From Rapana venosa (Eukaryota; Mollusca; Gastropoda; Neogastropoda; Muricidae), in contig CM054143.1 in assembly GCA_028751875.1 (NCBI GenBank), positions 70,139,701 through 70,203,700 of the forward strand: a DNA stretch of 64,000 bases, given 5' to 3'. A program made the translations under genes and the position numbers. The notes under the pieces were generated by a model. The model was given only the letters and a program-made list of their open reading frames with translations. It did no database searches and had not been told where the DNA came from. Positions 44,697 through 56,179 of the stretch are shown one piece after another (within the stretch, counting starts at the first letter, position 1; each line of letters begins with the position of its first letter).

Positions 44697-45881
44697 GCTC
44701 CTTCCTTTCTGGTAAAGTTCGCAGACGATAGTGCTCTGTTATCTTCTTATCCGGATCAGTCTTAGACCACGGTCCAGCCCTCACCGAGTTCGTACACTGG
44801 TGTGACGAGGCCTATCTGGAGCTAAATGTTTCTAAAACTAAAGACTGCTATCGACTTCAGAAGATCAGGGCATACTCTAAGAATATTATTATCCATAATC
44901 AAGGAGTTGATAACGTTTTGAACTATAAGTATCTGGGAACTGTTTTTGACCACAAGTTAAACTGGGACGTTAACACTGACGCTATTGTCAAAAAGGGACA
45001 ACAACGTCTGTATTTTCTGAGGAAGTTAACTCATTTTTGTAGACAAAAAGATTCTTTCCTTGTTTTACAAGTCTTACATAGAGAGTGTTCTAAGTTTTGC
45101 TTTCATTTGTTGGTACAATAACCTTAGTGTTAAAAACAAGAATGGCCTGCAGAGAATTGTAAGATCTGCTCAAAAATAATTGGAAAGAACAAAGAGATCT
45201 CATGTTGTTCTGCAATCAGCAGCTTGTACGCAAAGCCACAGCCCTTTTGGCTGATCCTCCATGCTTTGTTTCCAGAATTTCAAATGTTGCCTTCGGAACG
45301 CCGTTTTCAGTGTCCCATCAGCAAAACTAACAGAAAAAGAAATTCTTTTGTGCCAGTAAGCATTCGAATTCTGAATTCACAATGATGTTGACTACCTAGT
45401 TTTTACATTTCTCTGAATTATCTGCCTGATTGTCATTGTTACGAGTGTAGTCAATACATAATTATGTGTGTGTGTGGGGGTGGGTGCGTGGGTGTGTGAA
45501 ATAAGTCTGTCTTCTAGTCAACGGTCTTAAAACATTGAATTCATATATTGGTGTATGGTGTGGGTGTGCGTGTGCGTGTTCGCACACACACGTACGTGCG
45601 TGTGTACGTGCTGCGTATATGCGTGCGTAAAAATAAGTTTTTATGTCTTCTAGTCAATGGGTTTAAAATGTGTTCACAATTGATGTGTGTGCGTGCGTGC
45701 GGGTGTTTGCGTGTGTTGTGCGCATGCGCGCGTGTGGGTTGGGGGGTTTTTTTTTGGGTGTTTGTGACATTTTTTGAAAACCAATATGAAATACAGTTTT
45801 GTGGTCTTGGATATATTGAGGGTATCAATCTGCCTAAGTCCGAATTGTTAATGCCCTTCCATGGTGATTAAAGTGTTTTTG
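44697..45881 (+). mobile_element. LINE-B, copy 2, 5'-truncated
   Basis: Plus-strand copy of the element at 26879-28147. It starts at TTCCTTTCTGGTAAAG, almost the same RT position as copy 1, and reads VKFADDSALLSS, then NYKYLGTVFDHKLNWDVNTD and QQRLYFLRKLTHF. Small indels break the frame. The 3' UTR again has two CTTCTAGTCAA blocks (about 45511 and 45646) flanking TG-rich runs, and ends ATGGTGATTAAAGTGTTTTT. The (TTGAC)n tail is reduced to GTTGATCTGAC. Confidence 0.85.
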
Positions 45882-46421
45882 TTGATCTGACGGGACGGTT
45901 CCTGTACCTTTGGGGTTAACCTCTCTCACATAGTTTGGGCCTCCCCCTAGCCAATTACTCACCCAAATAAGGTGCTGTACCACCAATCAAGCTTTTAGCA
46001 ACAGCCATTTGCAGACATCATTACAGAAGAACAGAGCAAGGCCTGTACAGCAACCAGAGAGAACCAATCTGCACTGCTAGGGAGACGGCTGGACACCAAG
46101 CGCTGTCCTGTTGAACTGGTGCACTCAACCTCACTGTAGATGAAGAGGCTGGTTTCTTAAAACATAGTCATGCTTTGTGCTCCGAAGCATGCGTTTGCTA
46201 GCTGCTAGTTGAGACGAAGCTAGCAAAATACATCTCCTATCTAAAGTTTATTGCTGATTCTCTGTGTGGTTCTTGTTGTGTCTAGCTCTTTGCAATCCAA
46301 GCAAAGGAAATAAATATGCTCTTGCAGAACGATTCCTGTTGTAAGAAGTGAAGGTCACAAATGTGTGCCTTCCAAGGATAGACACTTACCAAATGGTATT
46401 GACATCACTTTCCTCACTACT

Positions 46422-46459
<38 letters not shown>

Positions 46460-46810
46460 CATTGTCAAGCCATATAACACCCTAATGCAGCAAAGGTTGT
46501 GTCGCTTTTCAGTGAATCCAATCTGGACTTCTTGTACTGACAAAGCTGACATGCCCATCGATGTATCGCAATGGAAGTGTGGAAAGAAGGATGGGATGCA
46601 TGCACATCTCACAATGATGTTCTTCTGCTAACTGAAACTAACATGTGCGAAGAATGCAGGAAGTGTGCACAGGTAAAATATTACGACCCATAAAGATAGC
46701 ACTGCAGGCACGCACATCCTCTAGTATGTTGCTGTGTGGTGCATGCACCATGACATGCAGCTCTCTCATCCTAGCACATGCCTGCACTTGAATACACACA
46801 AATCAACATC
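45882..46810. other. no confirmed gene; (TG)n at 46427-46458
   Basis: Unique-looking sequence. A stretch at 46565-46673 reads CTSHNDVLLLTETNMCEEC and ends CACAG before GTAAAA, so it might be an exon, but its acceptor is unclear and I do not claim it. Confidence 0.4.
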
Positions 46811-46814
46811 GCTT

Positions 46815-46905
46815 GCAAAGGATAGACCTGATGGTTAGAGGTAGGGCATTGCGCTCGTATCTGCTGACTCAGGTTCGAATCTCGTTCAAAAGTACTTTTT
46901 TTTCC
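46815..46905 (+). mobile_element. tRNA-derived SINE head or tRNA pseudogene
   Basis: GACCTGATGGTTAGAGG resembles a polymerase III A box, and GGTTCGAATCT (46872-46882) is a B box at normal spacing. The anticodon-arm region is not a clean cloverleaf, so a functional tRNA is unlikely. It is probably the head of a SINE whose body is not identified downstream. Confidence 0.6.
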
Positions 46906-47418
46906 TGTGGAGTTAATATCAGTGCTGACTCCACTCTGCCCCAAAAGTCCTTGAATGAGACTATTAACGAGGTCCAGTGTGAGAGCACATGCGAACATCT
47001 TGTGCACATGTTAAGCCCATTCCGCTTTTCAGGAAGTATGACATTGTGTGCCAGCAGGAATGGATGACAAAACTGACAAAACTGCATTCACACAGGGACT
47101 GGATGTAAAAGGGTACATGAGTGCTTATTCCACTATTCTTGAAAGAAAATAAAATGAATAAATAAAATAAACACACAAGTATGGGCACACACTCAAACAC
47201 ACGCGTACATGAACAAGCACACATTAACATACTGTTGGCATGTGTATGCATGCACATGCATGCATGTGCACATGTTTATATATACATATGCAGCCAAAAC
47301 ACACACACACACACTTTTCTAAAAGTTTAGTTTGAGATTAATGGATATTAGATATCGCTGCGTCTTTATGCACTTATAGAGAGTAAGCCATTGTGACTGA
47401 GTGCCTACTTGCGATGGA

Positions 47419-47420
<2 letters not shown>

Positions 47421-47456
<36 letters not shown>
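47421..47456. repeat. (AC)n microsatellite
   Basis: A pure CA run after GATCACAC. A shorter one lies at 47299-47315. The interval 47460-49940 contains no gene I can support. A pair of inverted CCAAT-type sequences lies at about 48160-48230. Confidence 0.85.
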
Positions 47457-49949
47457 CACAGATAACACCAGCCCAAATGCTTTGAATTTATATTGCTGTT
47501 GCTGTTATTGGGTTTTCTCCAACTTAACACCATGGAGGTCACTCACAATAAGTACCCTGTCTTGATGGTAATGAGGATACTGGTCTCGTCTTTGCCCTAG
47601 GTCCTGATTTTTTTTCGGGATACAGGTTTTTTGTTTTGTTGTGGGTTTTTTATTTTATTCAATTTTTTGTTTTGCTTTGCTGGTTGTTTTTTGTTGCTCT
47701 TGACGTCCGTGTCCTTGTGTGCGAGGATTTTTTTCTGGTATTTTGTAATATATTTGAAAAATAAAAAAAATAAGTACCTGTCTCACTCATCCACCAGAAA
47801 ATCACAGAGACTGAAAATACACACAGAATGTAAAATTTGCACGTATGACTCTTTTCAAGTACCTCACTGCATAGGCAGCATACTATGATTTACGAGAATG
47901 CTTGAATGTAGAGTGTGCAGGTGCAGCAGCCTTCACGGCTTCTGTCTACTGATGCTGTCAGTGCCCTGACCTCCCGCTTCATGTAACCTGACCCCTGCGA
48001 CCTTCACCTCACCTTGACCACCGGTGCGAAGCTGAATTGTGCCCACCCACTAAAAGTCTATTCTATTTTATTTCTATTTTAGATAGTATGAAGTCATCTG
48101 GAAGGTGGCTTCTTGTCCAGTGATCTGTGATCAACATTAACAGCTGTGAGATAAAACATTCTGATTGGCTGTCCTGGGCTTGTGTGTAATTACCTTTTCT
48201 TTGTTAACCAATCAAAACCATGCTGCCTGTTTAGTCTGTGGAGATGTGTGAGTAAGAAGTTCATTTACTCACATCAGAATCCTGTGTTATTCAGATCACA
48301 TGCCCATAATTATTATGTCAAAAACGTATTTCTACCACATGTCATGTAACTCAAAGACAAAGGCTTTTCTTGTTGTGGAGGACAGGGTTGGAGTGGAACT
48401 TATTTAGAGAAAACGCAATGGTTGAAACCCTTTTTCCTGTGTTTAAAAAATAACAACACGCGGCCATACACAGTGGCCTCATAGTTAACTGAAAAACTAG
48501 TGGATATTGGATTCTGCACTGGCTGGTCACACGGCTGAGGACTAAGCTATGTTTGAAGGACTTGATGAGAAGGTTTGAGTTGAACCGGATGCCTTGTTTT
48601 TCTGTTCTTGTCACTCACTCATGTAAGCACTACTGTTCTTTTATGCTCTAAAAGAGCACACTCTTTTTGCTCCTACTTTATTGGAAACAAGGCTTTAAAT
48701 CAAGAAATGAGCACTTCTCTTTTCATGCCAAACCTGAAGGTAAAGTGTTGGTGACAACCACCACTCAGTATCAAACAAACTAATACAGATTACAGATAAG
48801 ATCAATCTTCATGTAGTCCACTGACAGGTTTCTAAGAATATTCGTTATAATTAAGCACAAGAAAGGAACGTCACCACCTGTGAAAATTTAATGGCTTCCA
48901 TAATAGCTTGTTATCAAACGAAGTTTGATACTTTCATGTGCATCTTATGTTTGGATGAATTACCACATGTAGTAATTATTTTCATTCTGTTCTGCTGCTT
49001 ATCATGTTGAGAGCCTCTATAACACGACTTTTTATGGACACAATAACATATCAGGAAATAAACGCAATGTGAAATGACAGAGCTACTCTGAGCAGTCAGA
49101 TTCATACAACCACGAAGATTCTTTATTTCACTGAGCATTTAGTGTAGCCATCAGAGAGAGTACACATGGACATTGAAAATGGGAACCAGAAGTTAACAGG
49201 GTTTGGCCATGCTGGAAGTCAGAGTGTAAGTATTCCAAAGACATAACGGAAGACTGAAAGCCTTGATTCTCATCTTAGACAGAGTACATGTTTTAGTTGC
49301 TAGTTAGCTAGTTTTACCTGTTATTCACAAATTTACTATTTTTACGCTTTATTCTTTGAGTGATGCTCGTTTCTCTCATGATCTGTATATTTGAATGTGA
49401 CTGCTCTTGAGCGTGGTTAAAGCAGACTGGTTTCCAGTGCTTTAAAAGCCCTTCAGTCTGATTGCATACAGCTTGTCTACATTTATTTATTTCAAAAAGC
49501 AAGAACTGCAAGGATATTGATACAAACAAACAGTGATTTGTGTTAGAAAATTATTGTTCTCAATATACTTATTCTCTACCAAGGAGACACAAAAAAACGT
49601 TCCTCAGCATTTTGAACAGACTTTACAAGTTAATTGAACAATGCTGACAAAAGTTACACAAAAAGATGTTACATTTTACCATTAAAAAATCTGCTACAAA
49701 TAAATAACAGGTTTTTTACAACATTGAAAACTGTACAAGCTACAATAGTACAAAGGAAGAATTCGAACATACTTCATTGTAAGACAGAAAAAGAAATCAG
49801 AGAGACAAAAGAAGAAAATGACCTTGCTTTAAGGCTTGTTTCCCATTGAATGGGGCTTTATTTCTCCAGCCTAAAGATTTCAAGGCAGCTGTGTGCATAA
49901 CCCTTTATAGAACTGTTTTAACGGATACTGACCATACCAGTCTCATTTT

Positions 49950-50253
49950 TACTCTACTTTGTAAAAGAGAGTGGGGGGGACAGGAAGGGAGCCATTTTTA
50001 CCGGTTCTTCAACTTTCCTTCTGGGGACGCGCCTGTTCTGTTGTCTTAGATCTGTTCCGCCATACTGTCTGAACTCTCTCCTGCACCGGGGTGATGATGC
50101 AGGCCCTTCAGGGTCTGTAGAGCAGAGTGGCTTCCTCCCCTGTCCTCTCATCTCTCTGAACTGCAGCCTCACTTCAGAGGTTGCGCGTCACTTCCGGAAG
50201 GAGGCAACCCTGTAGATGCAGCAAGACTTGGTACCAGCCAACTAGGGTGGACG
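49950..50253. promoter_or_regulatory. candidate promoter, possibly bidirectional
   Basis: A GC-richer patch in AT-rich surroundings. It contains CACTTCCGG (about 50189), a consensus ETS site common at housekeeping promoters. The complement of GGGAGCCATTTTTACC (about 49987) resembles a YY1-type AAAATGGCTCC site. A short plus-strand ATG exon with a good donor follows (50254-50270). This is inference from motifs only. Confidence 0.3.
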
Positions 50254-50270
50254 ATGTTAGAAAGTGAGAG
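50254..50270 (+). CDS. candidate first coding exon of unrecognised gene
   Basis: ATG at 50254 gives MLESE and two further bases, then a GAG/GTAAGC donor at 50271. It ends in phase 2, which fits the candidate exon beginning at 51793. It lies just after the candidate promoter. It is very short, so the evidence is weak. Confidence 0.25.
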
Positions 50271-51074
50271 GTAAGCTGCTCCACTTTATGGTGTTTGCTT
50301 GCTGAATCTGACCAAGGTTGAGAAATCAAGGACAAAAACGATCACTACGTTTATGGAAAAGAAAGTATAGAAGAAACTTGCCACTGAGCACGATCAAAAT
50401 GCTAGAACACCTGGCCTAGGCATTCATATACCTGAAGTACTTGCATGGGGCCAAAGCACAAAGTAGTACTGACCATGTTGCACCCACAACAATGTAACAC
50501 AGTTGATCGATTTTGAAAGATTTGTTGATTTTTATCTGCAAGAATTCAAGATATGCAATCCACTTATAAAATTATACAGGACGAAATGCAAGATTTGCCA
50601 CCAACTAGTCCCGAACTTGCACTGAATTTCTGTCTAAATCATGAAAACAACATCAACGTAGGGTTCTGTTTCGAGAATGTGCAAACATACATGGAATGAA
50701 ACTCACTTACACTTGAATGATAATCTCAATCCGAATTATGCGTGGACACCAAAAAAGGATAAGTGTGGAGGTCTCGGGAGGAATCAGTGAAATAGCCTGT
50801 ACTCCATCAACACACGTCCTCTTTTTCTTCAAACATACCTGCTTTAGATGCTCCTGCCTTTCTTCTTCATCAGCTCTTTTCTTTTATACGTGGTGGTCAG
50901 AACCAGAAGTCTGGAAGGTTGGTACCACTTCAACACAACCTCGAAAGCATCTTTGGAAGCAAATAGTCTGCTTACCATCACATGTACTGTCTGTTTTATA
51001 CGTTTTGATACCCCCCAAAATACAATTTGATATGTCATCAATATGGTATGGTGTGGGTTTGTTGGTACTGGGGG

Positions 51075-51101
51075 TTTTGTGTGTGTGTGGGAGTTTGTGT
51101 G

Positions 51102-51136
<35 letters not shown>

Positions 51137-51194
51137 TGTACAGTACGTGTGTGTGTGTGTGTGTGTGTTGTGTGTGTGTGTGTGGGGTTTTGTG

Positions 51195-51230
<36 letters not shown>

Positions 51231-51232
51231 TA
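51075..51232. repeat. (TG)n microsatellite
   Basis: GTGTGTGT with TTTTGTACAGTACG and TTTTGTGTT interruptions. It lies within the putative intron between the candidate exons. Confidence 0.9.
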
Positions 51233-51792
51233 TGTGAGGCCCAGGGCAGAGGAAAATAGCCACTGTTTATTCAGCCCGAAATATACTTACTCCTTACAGT
51301 TAAAAAAAAAACAACAACAACAACCAAAACCATCTCTTCGTATTTTTTATGATTTCTCATTTTGTATGGAAAATAATTAGGAAATCATTTTTGTTTGAAA
51401 AAATGTTGTGTTGTGAAACAGAAAAATGAATACATTCCTTTAATAAGGAAAAAACCTGAAAGCGGAAGATACAATTTCCCTTTGATTAGAAGTCCTTTTT
51501 AGGTATTTTTAAAATTGCTTTTGTTCCTAGTTTTGAGAAATTTAATCACACTTGATCTTCTTTTAAAAAACAAACAAAGCAAAACAAAACAAAGACAACG
51601 AAGCACTTCTCTTTGTAGCAAATACTCTTTCTTTGACCCTCCTCCCCAACTTCCCGATAAAAAAAAGCTCAACTTACTTCTCTTTCAAAAATGCATTATT
51701 TCCCATCTTCGTGAGAGAAAAAAACAGAAGCTTCCAAACAGACCATAAACTGACAACAAAAATTATTATACTTTCCACCCCATTTCCCTTAG

Positions 51793-52075
51793 ACGAGATG
51801 CTATAGAAAAGTCCAATGAGTCAAACATACTAAACTTATCTTGCATACACATCAAAAACGCATCAGGTGTCCTCCCCCAAAATCCTATCTTTGAACAGTG
51901 GTATGAACCACAGGAGCTTACCAAGCATGCAGGCTGCAACCTACAGGGCAGTGGGCTCCACATGTCCAACGTTTTTTATGACAGCATCTGGAAATGTCAA
52001 AACCATGGCTCAGTGACAGCACAAGCAGTTCAGAAAAATATATCAGTCCATCAGTCAGTCCGTCAGTATTTTTAA
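51793..52075 (+). CDS. candidate exon, unrecognised protein
   Basis: A pyrimidine-rich acceptor (CACCCCATTTCCCTTAG) precedes a frame that stays open for about 94 codons to TAA at 52073. It reads RDAIEKSNESNILNLSC, then SGVLPQNPIFEQWYEP and CNLQGSGLHMSNVFYDS. Several N-x-S sites would suit an extracellular protein. The last dozen codons run through a repetitive CAGTC stretch, so the true exon may end earlier, for example at CATCAG before GTGTCC (phase 1) or CAGTG before GTATGA. I do not recognise the family. Confidence 0.35.
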
Positions 52076-52137
52076 AAAACTTCTATAGAAATACCAAAGA
52101 TAACTTTTTTCAAATGTGTATCTCCCTTTTCTTAAAG

Positions 52138-52203
52138 ATATCTCCAATAACGTTTCTTTCTGTAAGGATGAAGAACTTAGTTACCAACTGGAAGAGAAGA
52201 GAT
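52138..52203 (+). CDS. candidate 66-nt exon, unrecognised protein
   Basis: Bounded by CTCCCTTTTCTTAAAG and a GTAAGC donor at 52204, with length divisible by three. Two frames are open. One is phase 1-1 (ISNNVSFCKDEELSYQLEEK), the other phase 0 (ISPITFLSVRMKNLVTNWKR). The first joins a phase 1 donor in the previous candidate exon. Only transcript evidence can decide between them. Confidence 0.3.
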
Positions 52204-52269
52204 GTAAGCTACTCTCCTCCTACCACATAGACAGAAATGGCTAATTTCTGAGGAAAAAGTAGTGGTAGA

Positions 52270-52645
52270 ACACAAGCGCAGACAACCAGTTTCACACTTT
52301 TCATCAGATACAACAACAAAAAATAGCTAACAAAGATGCATTTTGAAAAAAAAAACTTTAAAAAAATCAATCTTTCAGTGTCAGTATTTGAGACATTTTT
52401 GAGTAAGAGCGGAACAAAGTAACCCAACAAAGATGCAATTTTTCAGTGTTAGTATTTGAGACATTAAGTAAGATCCAAAAATAGCTAAGAAAGATGCATT
52501 TTGAAAATAAAACTTAAGAAAGCACTCTTTCAGTGTCAGTATTTGAGACATTATTGAATAACAGCCCAAAATAGCTAACAAAGATGCCATTTGAAAAAAA
52601 ATGCAATCTTTCAGTGTCAGTATTTGAGACATTACTGAACAAATG
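52270..52645. repeat. tandem repeat of about 90 bp, four units
   Basis: Units carry AAAATAGCTAACAAAGATGC and TTTCAGTGTCAGTATTTGAG. Unit lengths vary through A-run differences. A diverged fifth unit lies at about 53248-53285 (TTTCAGTGACAGCATTTGAT). The minus-strand frame repeating MSQILTLK is a reading of the tandem and is not supported as a gene. Confidence 0.85.
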
Positions 52646-52889
52646 TCAGGCCTCTTGACACCTTCAGGAGCACTCTTCACAGGTCCTGGGGATGACTGGC
52701 GTTTCCATCACTGTGGTCCTTAGCAGTGAGACACTCAATATAATTTAGAAGTGTCTTCAAAATATGATTAAAGAAAGAGAAAGAAAATATGATCAAAATA
52801 TATGTCGTAAAAAGAAAAAATATATAAAGGATAAAATAAGCACCCAGTAAATGAATCTTGGGGTTTATGCTTAAGGGTACTTCTACAAG

Positions 52890-52924
52890 GATGCAATGGG
52901 GGGCGGGGGGGGGGGGGGGGGTGA
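52890..52924. repeat. G run
   Basis: GGGGGGCGGGG and about 18 further G. It is possibly inflated by sequencing. Similar short G runs lie at about 55200-55214 and 58587-58608. Confidence 0.8.
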
Positions 52925-53510
52925 AGGGGGATGATAGGATGTGATTTCAGCCAGTGGAAGCCTTAGCTGGATAATAACCCAAACAATGCCAGACACTCAG
53001 AGTGCTGACAAAGGCAAGTGCAGCTGAAAAAATAACTGGCCTTTCTTGGACCTCATAAAAGATGTAATAACCCTCTTTACAAAATGATGTAAATTATATT
53101 ATTATTGAGAAAAAAAGTAGTGGAGGAAAACAAGTGCAGCTAATCCGTCATCATCCTCTCCATCAATAGAAGAAAAAGAAAGTGATCAAAGATCAAGAAA
53201 AAGAAAACATAATTATGCAAATACCTAAAAAGAAAAGAAAAGCGATGTTTCAGTGACAGCATTTGATGCATTATTGAGTAAGGACCATGCCTTTGATCTG
53301 ACTTGACCGAGTTTCAGCTTCTGGATAATTACTTTTCAGAGGTCCATGTGGATATTGACGTTTCTCCCTCTTTTACAAAAAAAACACAAAACCTATTCTT
53401 TGTACAAAACTATTAACAAAACGACAAGTATGAGAAGAGACAAAGAAAGAAAAATAAGTGTGAAATATTCTCACGGTAAAAAAAAAAAAGCAAGAGATGC
53501 ATTTTCTCAG

Positions 53511-53539
53511 AATAAGACCAAAGGATTTGGGGGAGGGAG
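53511..53539 (+). CDS. candidate 29-nt microexon
   Basis: GCATTTTCTCAG acceptor and a perfect GGAG/GTAAGT donor at 53540. In frame 0 it reads NKTKGFGGG plus two bases (phase 2). It would join the terminal candidate exon at 54824 in the frame that reads FHWDMELLADKGKVAG. The splice sites are strong; coding support is weak because of its size. Confidence 0.3.
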
Positions 53540-54435
53540 GTAAGTTTTTTTGTTTTTTGCTTTATTTGTATTTTTTGCTTTGTTTTTTACGTGGAGTAAA
53601 GATTTTCTTTGAGAGGAGAAAAAAAGATGCAAATAGAAATGCCACTTCCCAGGAAGCTTTCTTTTAGAAAGACTTAGTCTCCCGTCTCATGAGATAACCA
53701 ACATTAAATCGTTCTAAGGGGCAAAATTCTTACTCGATCTGAGGAGTAAAATTAATTTGTCCTTTTTTAAGAACACAACGGCAAAATATTCCATGCTTGC
53801 AAAACAGGCCCATTTAGTTATCCCCTGTTGAAAAACCCCCCAACTACTGACAAATACCAAAACACTCGCTCTTCTTCTTCTTCTTCTTCTTCTTAGTACT
53901 TCCATGACTTGTGTACACTTCAGCACTTTCATCTGTCAAATATGACTATCCTGAATCATACACAATTCAGGGGGCGGTTCTCTAAAATGGAGCCGTTGCT
54001 CACGTTATGACTATCACTTAATCAAGGGACAAACTATCCTTTTCAACCTACGTTCAGACGGACCTTTCAAAACGTATTTGCTCCAATCTGTCAGTGTGAA
54101 AGGACAACCACTAAACGAAATGTTTGAAATGTGTTCAAAATATATTTTTAAAAAGGCTCCTGTGTGCCCCAAGGCTTTGATAGCATTTACAAGGCACACA
54201 GGCTCGCACGCACAAAGGGATATGTAAATTTCAACAGAGCGATGATTGGTTGCAGGCTATGAGCTGCCAGTTTTGACCAGATTTACCTAGAACATGCTAT
54301 TTCTGGAATAGTCCGGTTAAAGCTGACTCCACACGCTGCTCGACACCTGGAACCGATGACACGTTTTGACATGTTTCCTTCCGACCATCCCTGTCTTAGC
54401 GTTCAGAAGGATGGTCTCTTGGTTATGTAACACAA

Positions 54436-54640
54436 TGATAGTTTCCTTTGTAAGATGTAAGAAACGTTTTGTATGTTTGTCATGGGATTTCTGAAACTAG
54501 CGTCACTTTCAGTTTAAAGGAAGTTTATAACTGAAAGTGACGCTAGTTTCAGAAAAAGTTTAAACTGAAAGTGACGCTAGTTTCAGAATCCCATGACAAA
54601 CATACAAAACGTTTCTTACATCTTGCAAAGGAAACTATCA
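54436..54640. repeat. near-perfect 83-bp inverted repeat (hairpin)
   Basis: Left arm 54436-54518 and right arm 54559-54640 are complementary apart from one substitution and one base indel. The 40-base loop contains a third copy of ACTGAAAGTGACGCTAGTTT. Only a young or actively homogenised palindrome stays this perfect. It could be a foldback element, a hairpin RNA source, or a cloning or assembly snap-back. Confidence 0.93.
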
Positions 54641-54823
54641 CTGAAAGGTTAATGCAAAAATAACAATTGTATGCATGTATGTTGGTTGTTTTTTTTTGTT
54701 TTTTTTTAATGTGGCACAGGCGAATAACCAACGCAAACAGGAACAAGAAAACATTAAAATAGCAGTTTCAACCATGGAGGGTGGATCTCATCTCTGACAA
54801 ATTACTTCTTCCTTCACCTTTAG

Positions 54824-54925
54824 CTTTCATTGGGATATGGAACTGCTAGCCGACAAAGGCAAAGTAGCGGGAACAGCTCTTCCAATTCTAAAGGAAAGTC
54901 AAGTGTGAAGCATTCAACACTATAA
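54824..54925 (+). CDS. candidate terminal exon, unrecognised protein
   Basis: A strong acceptor (CTTCTTCCTTCACCTTTAG) is followed by an open frame of 33 codons to TAA. It reads LSLGYGTASRQRQSSGNSSS and NSKGKSSVKHSTL, a serine/lysine-rich tail. The neighbouring frame (SFHWDMELLADKGKVAGT ...) is also open to TGA at about 54907 and is the one reached from the microexon at 53511. Either could be the 3' end of the candidate gene. Confidence 0.35.
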   Translation, partial: LSLGYGTASRQRQSSGNSSSNSKGKSSVKHSTL

Positions 54926-55589
54926 ACAGAAGTGAACTCCATTTTCAACTGCAGTCAAACACAGTGGAGAGATATTTTTAGTTTGGTAAGCTCTGACATG
55001 TCGTTTGGCATGTGAAAATAAGGGACTGATTCCAGGGACTGGTTCCAGACCTGAAGTTTACATATGCATTCAGAATTGTTTTGGTAATACAAGCTGGTAA
55101 CATTTAATAGCAGCCTGTTTACAGTTTGCTTTAAACTGTCTATAAAATGAAGAACTATAGCTCTTTTGATATTATTAAGTCATTCTCCCCCGTGAGGATG
55201 GGGGGGGGGGGGGGATGTCAGTATGAACAATATTCCTTTCCCCTTCTGGAAGTTCTGTGCTAAGAGTTTCCTCTTCTCTATCCATATTTTTTTTCTGCCT
55301 TGCTCCTTTTCTTCTTGTCACATCCTTCTTGTTTATTTTCTGCCATTTTGGTTTATTCTCCTGTGTTAGTGAGCCAGGTTTTCTTTCCATAACTATCCAG
55401 GCGCATTAACATTGCATACGGTTTTGAAAAGTGACAAACCTGGTTCGTTGTGTCAACTATAAAAAGAAACATCTAGTTGACAGACACCGTGCCGAATGAA
55501 GAACATAGTGGTCTGACTTTCAGATCTGGGTTCATCGAATCGTGATGTTGAATATCAGCAGCGGTGTTGATAAACTAAGGCGAATTTTA

Positions 55590-55754
55590 TACCAGCTCCA
55601 GGCGAGCTTAGTGCGAATCCATGTGGCAGTGATCTTGACTACCAATCTGTATAACACTGCAGAAGTTCAAATATGCACATCAAGTCCTGGTCATTCATGT
55701 CAGCGGGTTAAAAAAAACACGAACATACCCAGCCATGCATCCGGTAGCAAGTCA

Positions 55755-55760
<6 letters not shown>
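55590..55760 (+). mobile_element. SINE 3' module of gastropod type, decayed
   Basis: AAGTCCTGGTCATTCATGTC, AGCGGGTTA and CGAACATACCCAGCCATGCA match a block that I recall as widespread in gastropod SINEs (AAGATCCTGTAATCCATGTC, then AACATACCCAGCATGCA). The preceding ATATGCACATC also fits. The head is not recognisable. An (AC)n run follows at 55757-55815. Confidence 0.55.
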
Positions 55761-55796
<36 letters not shown>

Positions 55797-56179
55797 ACAC
55801 ACACGCACACACACAATTTGGAAAGCCATCAAATTACATTATATAATAAACATGTTTCAAAAAGTCAGCAGTTCATTAAAGACATACAGCTGATGAATTT
55901 AAACAGCTATTTTTAAAATTAGCAATAAAGTTTATAACATGTGACAATCAAGCGAACATGATCTTCATTACCTACAACAATACATTACTCAAAAAATATT
56001 AACTTCTCCATTTAATCTCCGCAATGGACATTCTTTTGAGTAATAGAAAGGCATAAAATCAAACGAAATTCTAGAACACATGATCTAGACAATTAGATGC
56101 TTGATTAAAAACTCGCATGTCAGTTATCGTTGTGAAACACTGACATATCTCTACCAATTGCTGTATTGAGAAAAGGTTG

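Noticed and set aside
46565..46673. Possible cysteine-rich exon ending CACAG before GTAAAA
   Set aside because: The acceptor is unclear and the frame is not shared with the two cysteine-module exons; left as unproven.
46815..46905. Functional tRNA gene
   Set aside because: A and B boxes are present, but the arms do not form a clean cloverleaf; better explained as a SINE head or pseudogene.
48082..48125. Possible short terminal exon after TTTCTATTTTAG
   Set aside because: Only about 12 codons before a stop; too short to support, although its phase would fit the cysteine-module gene.
50844..51020. Minus-strand frame reading FEVVLKWYQPSRLLVLTTTY
   Set aside because: Protein-like in part, but there is no pyrimidine-rich acceptor and the upstream portion is a microsatellite reading.
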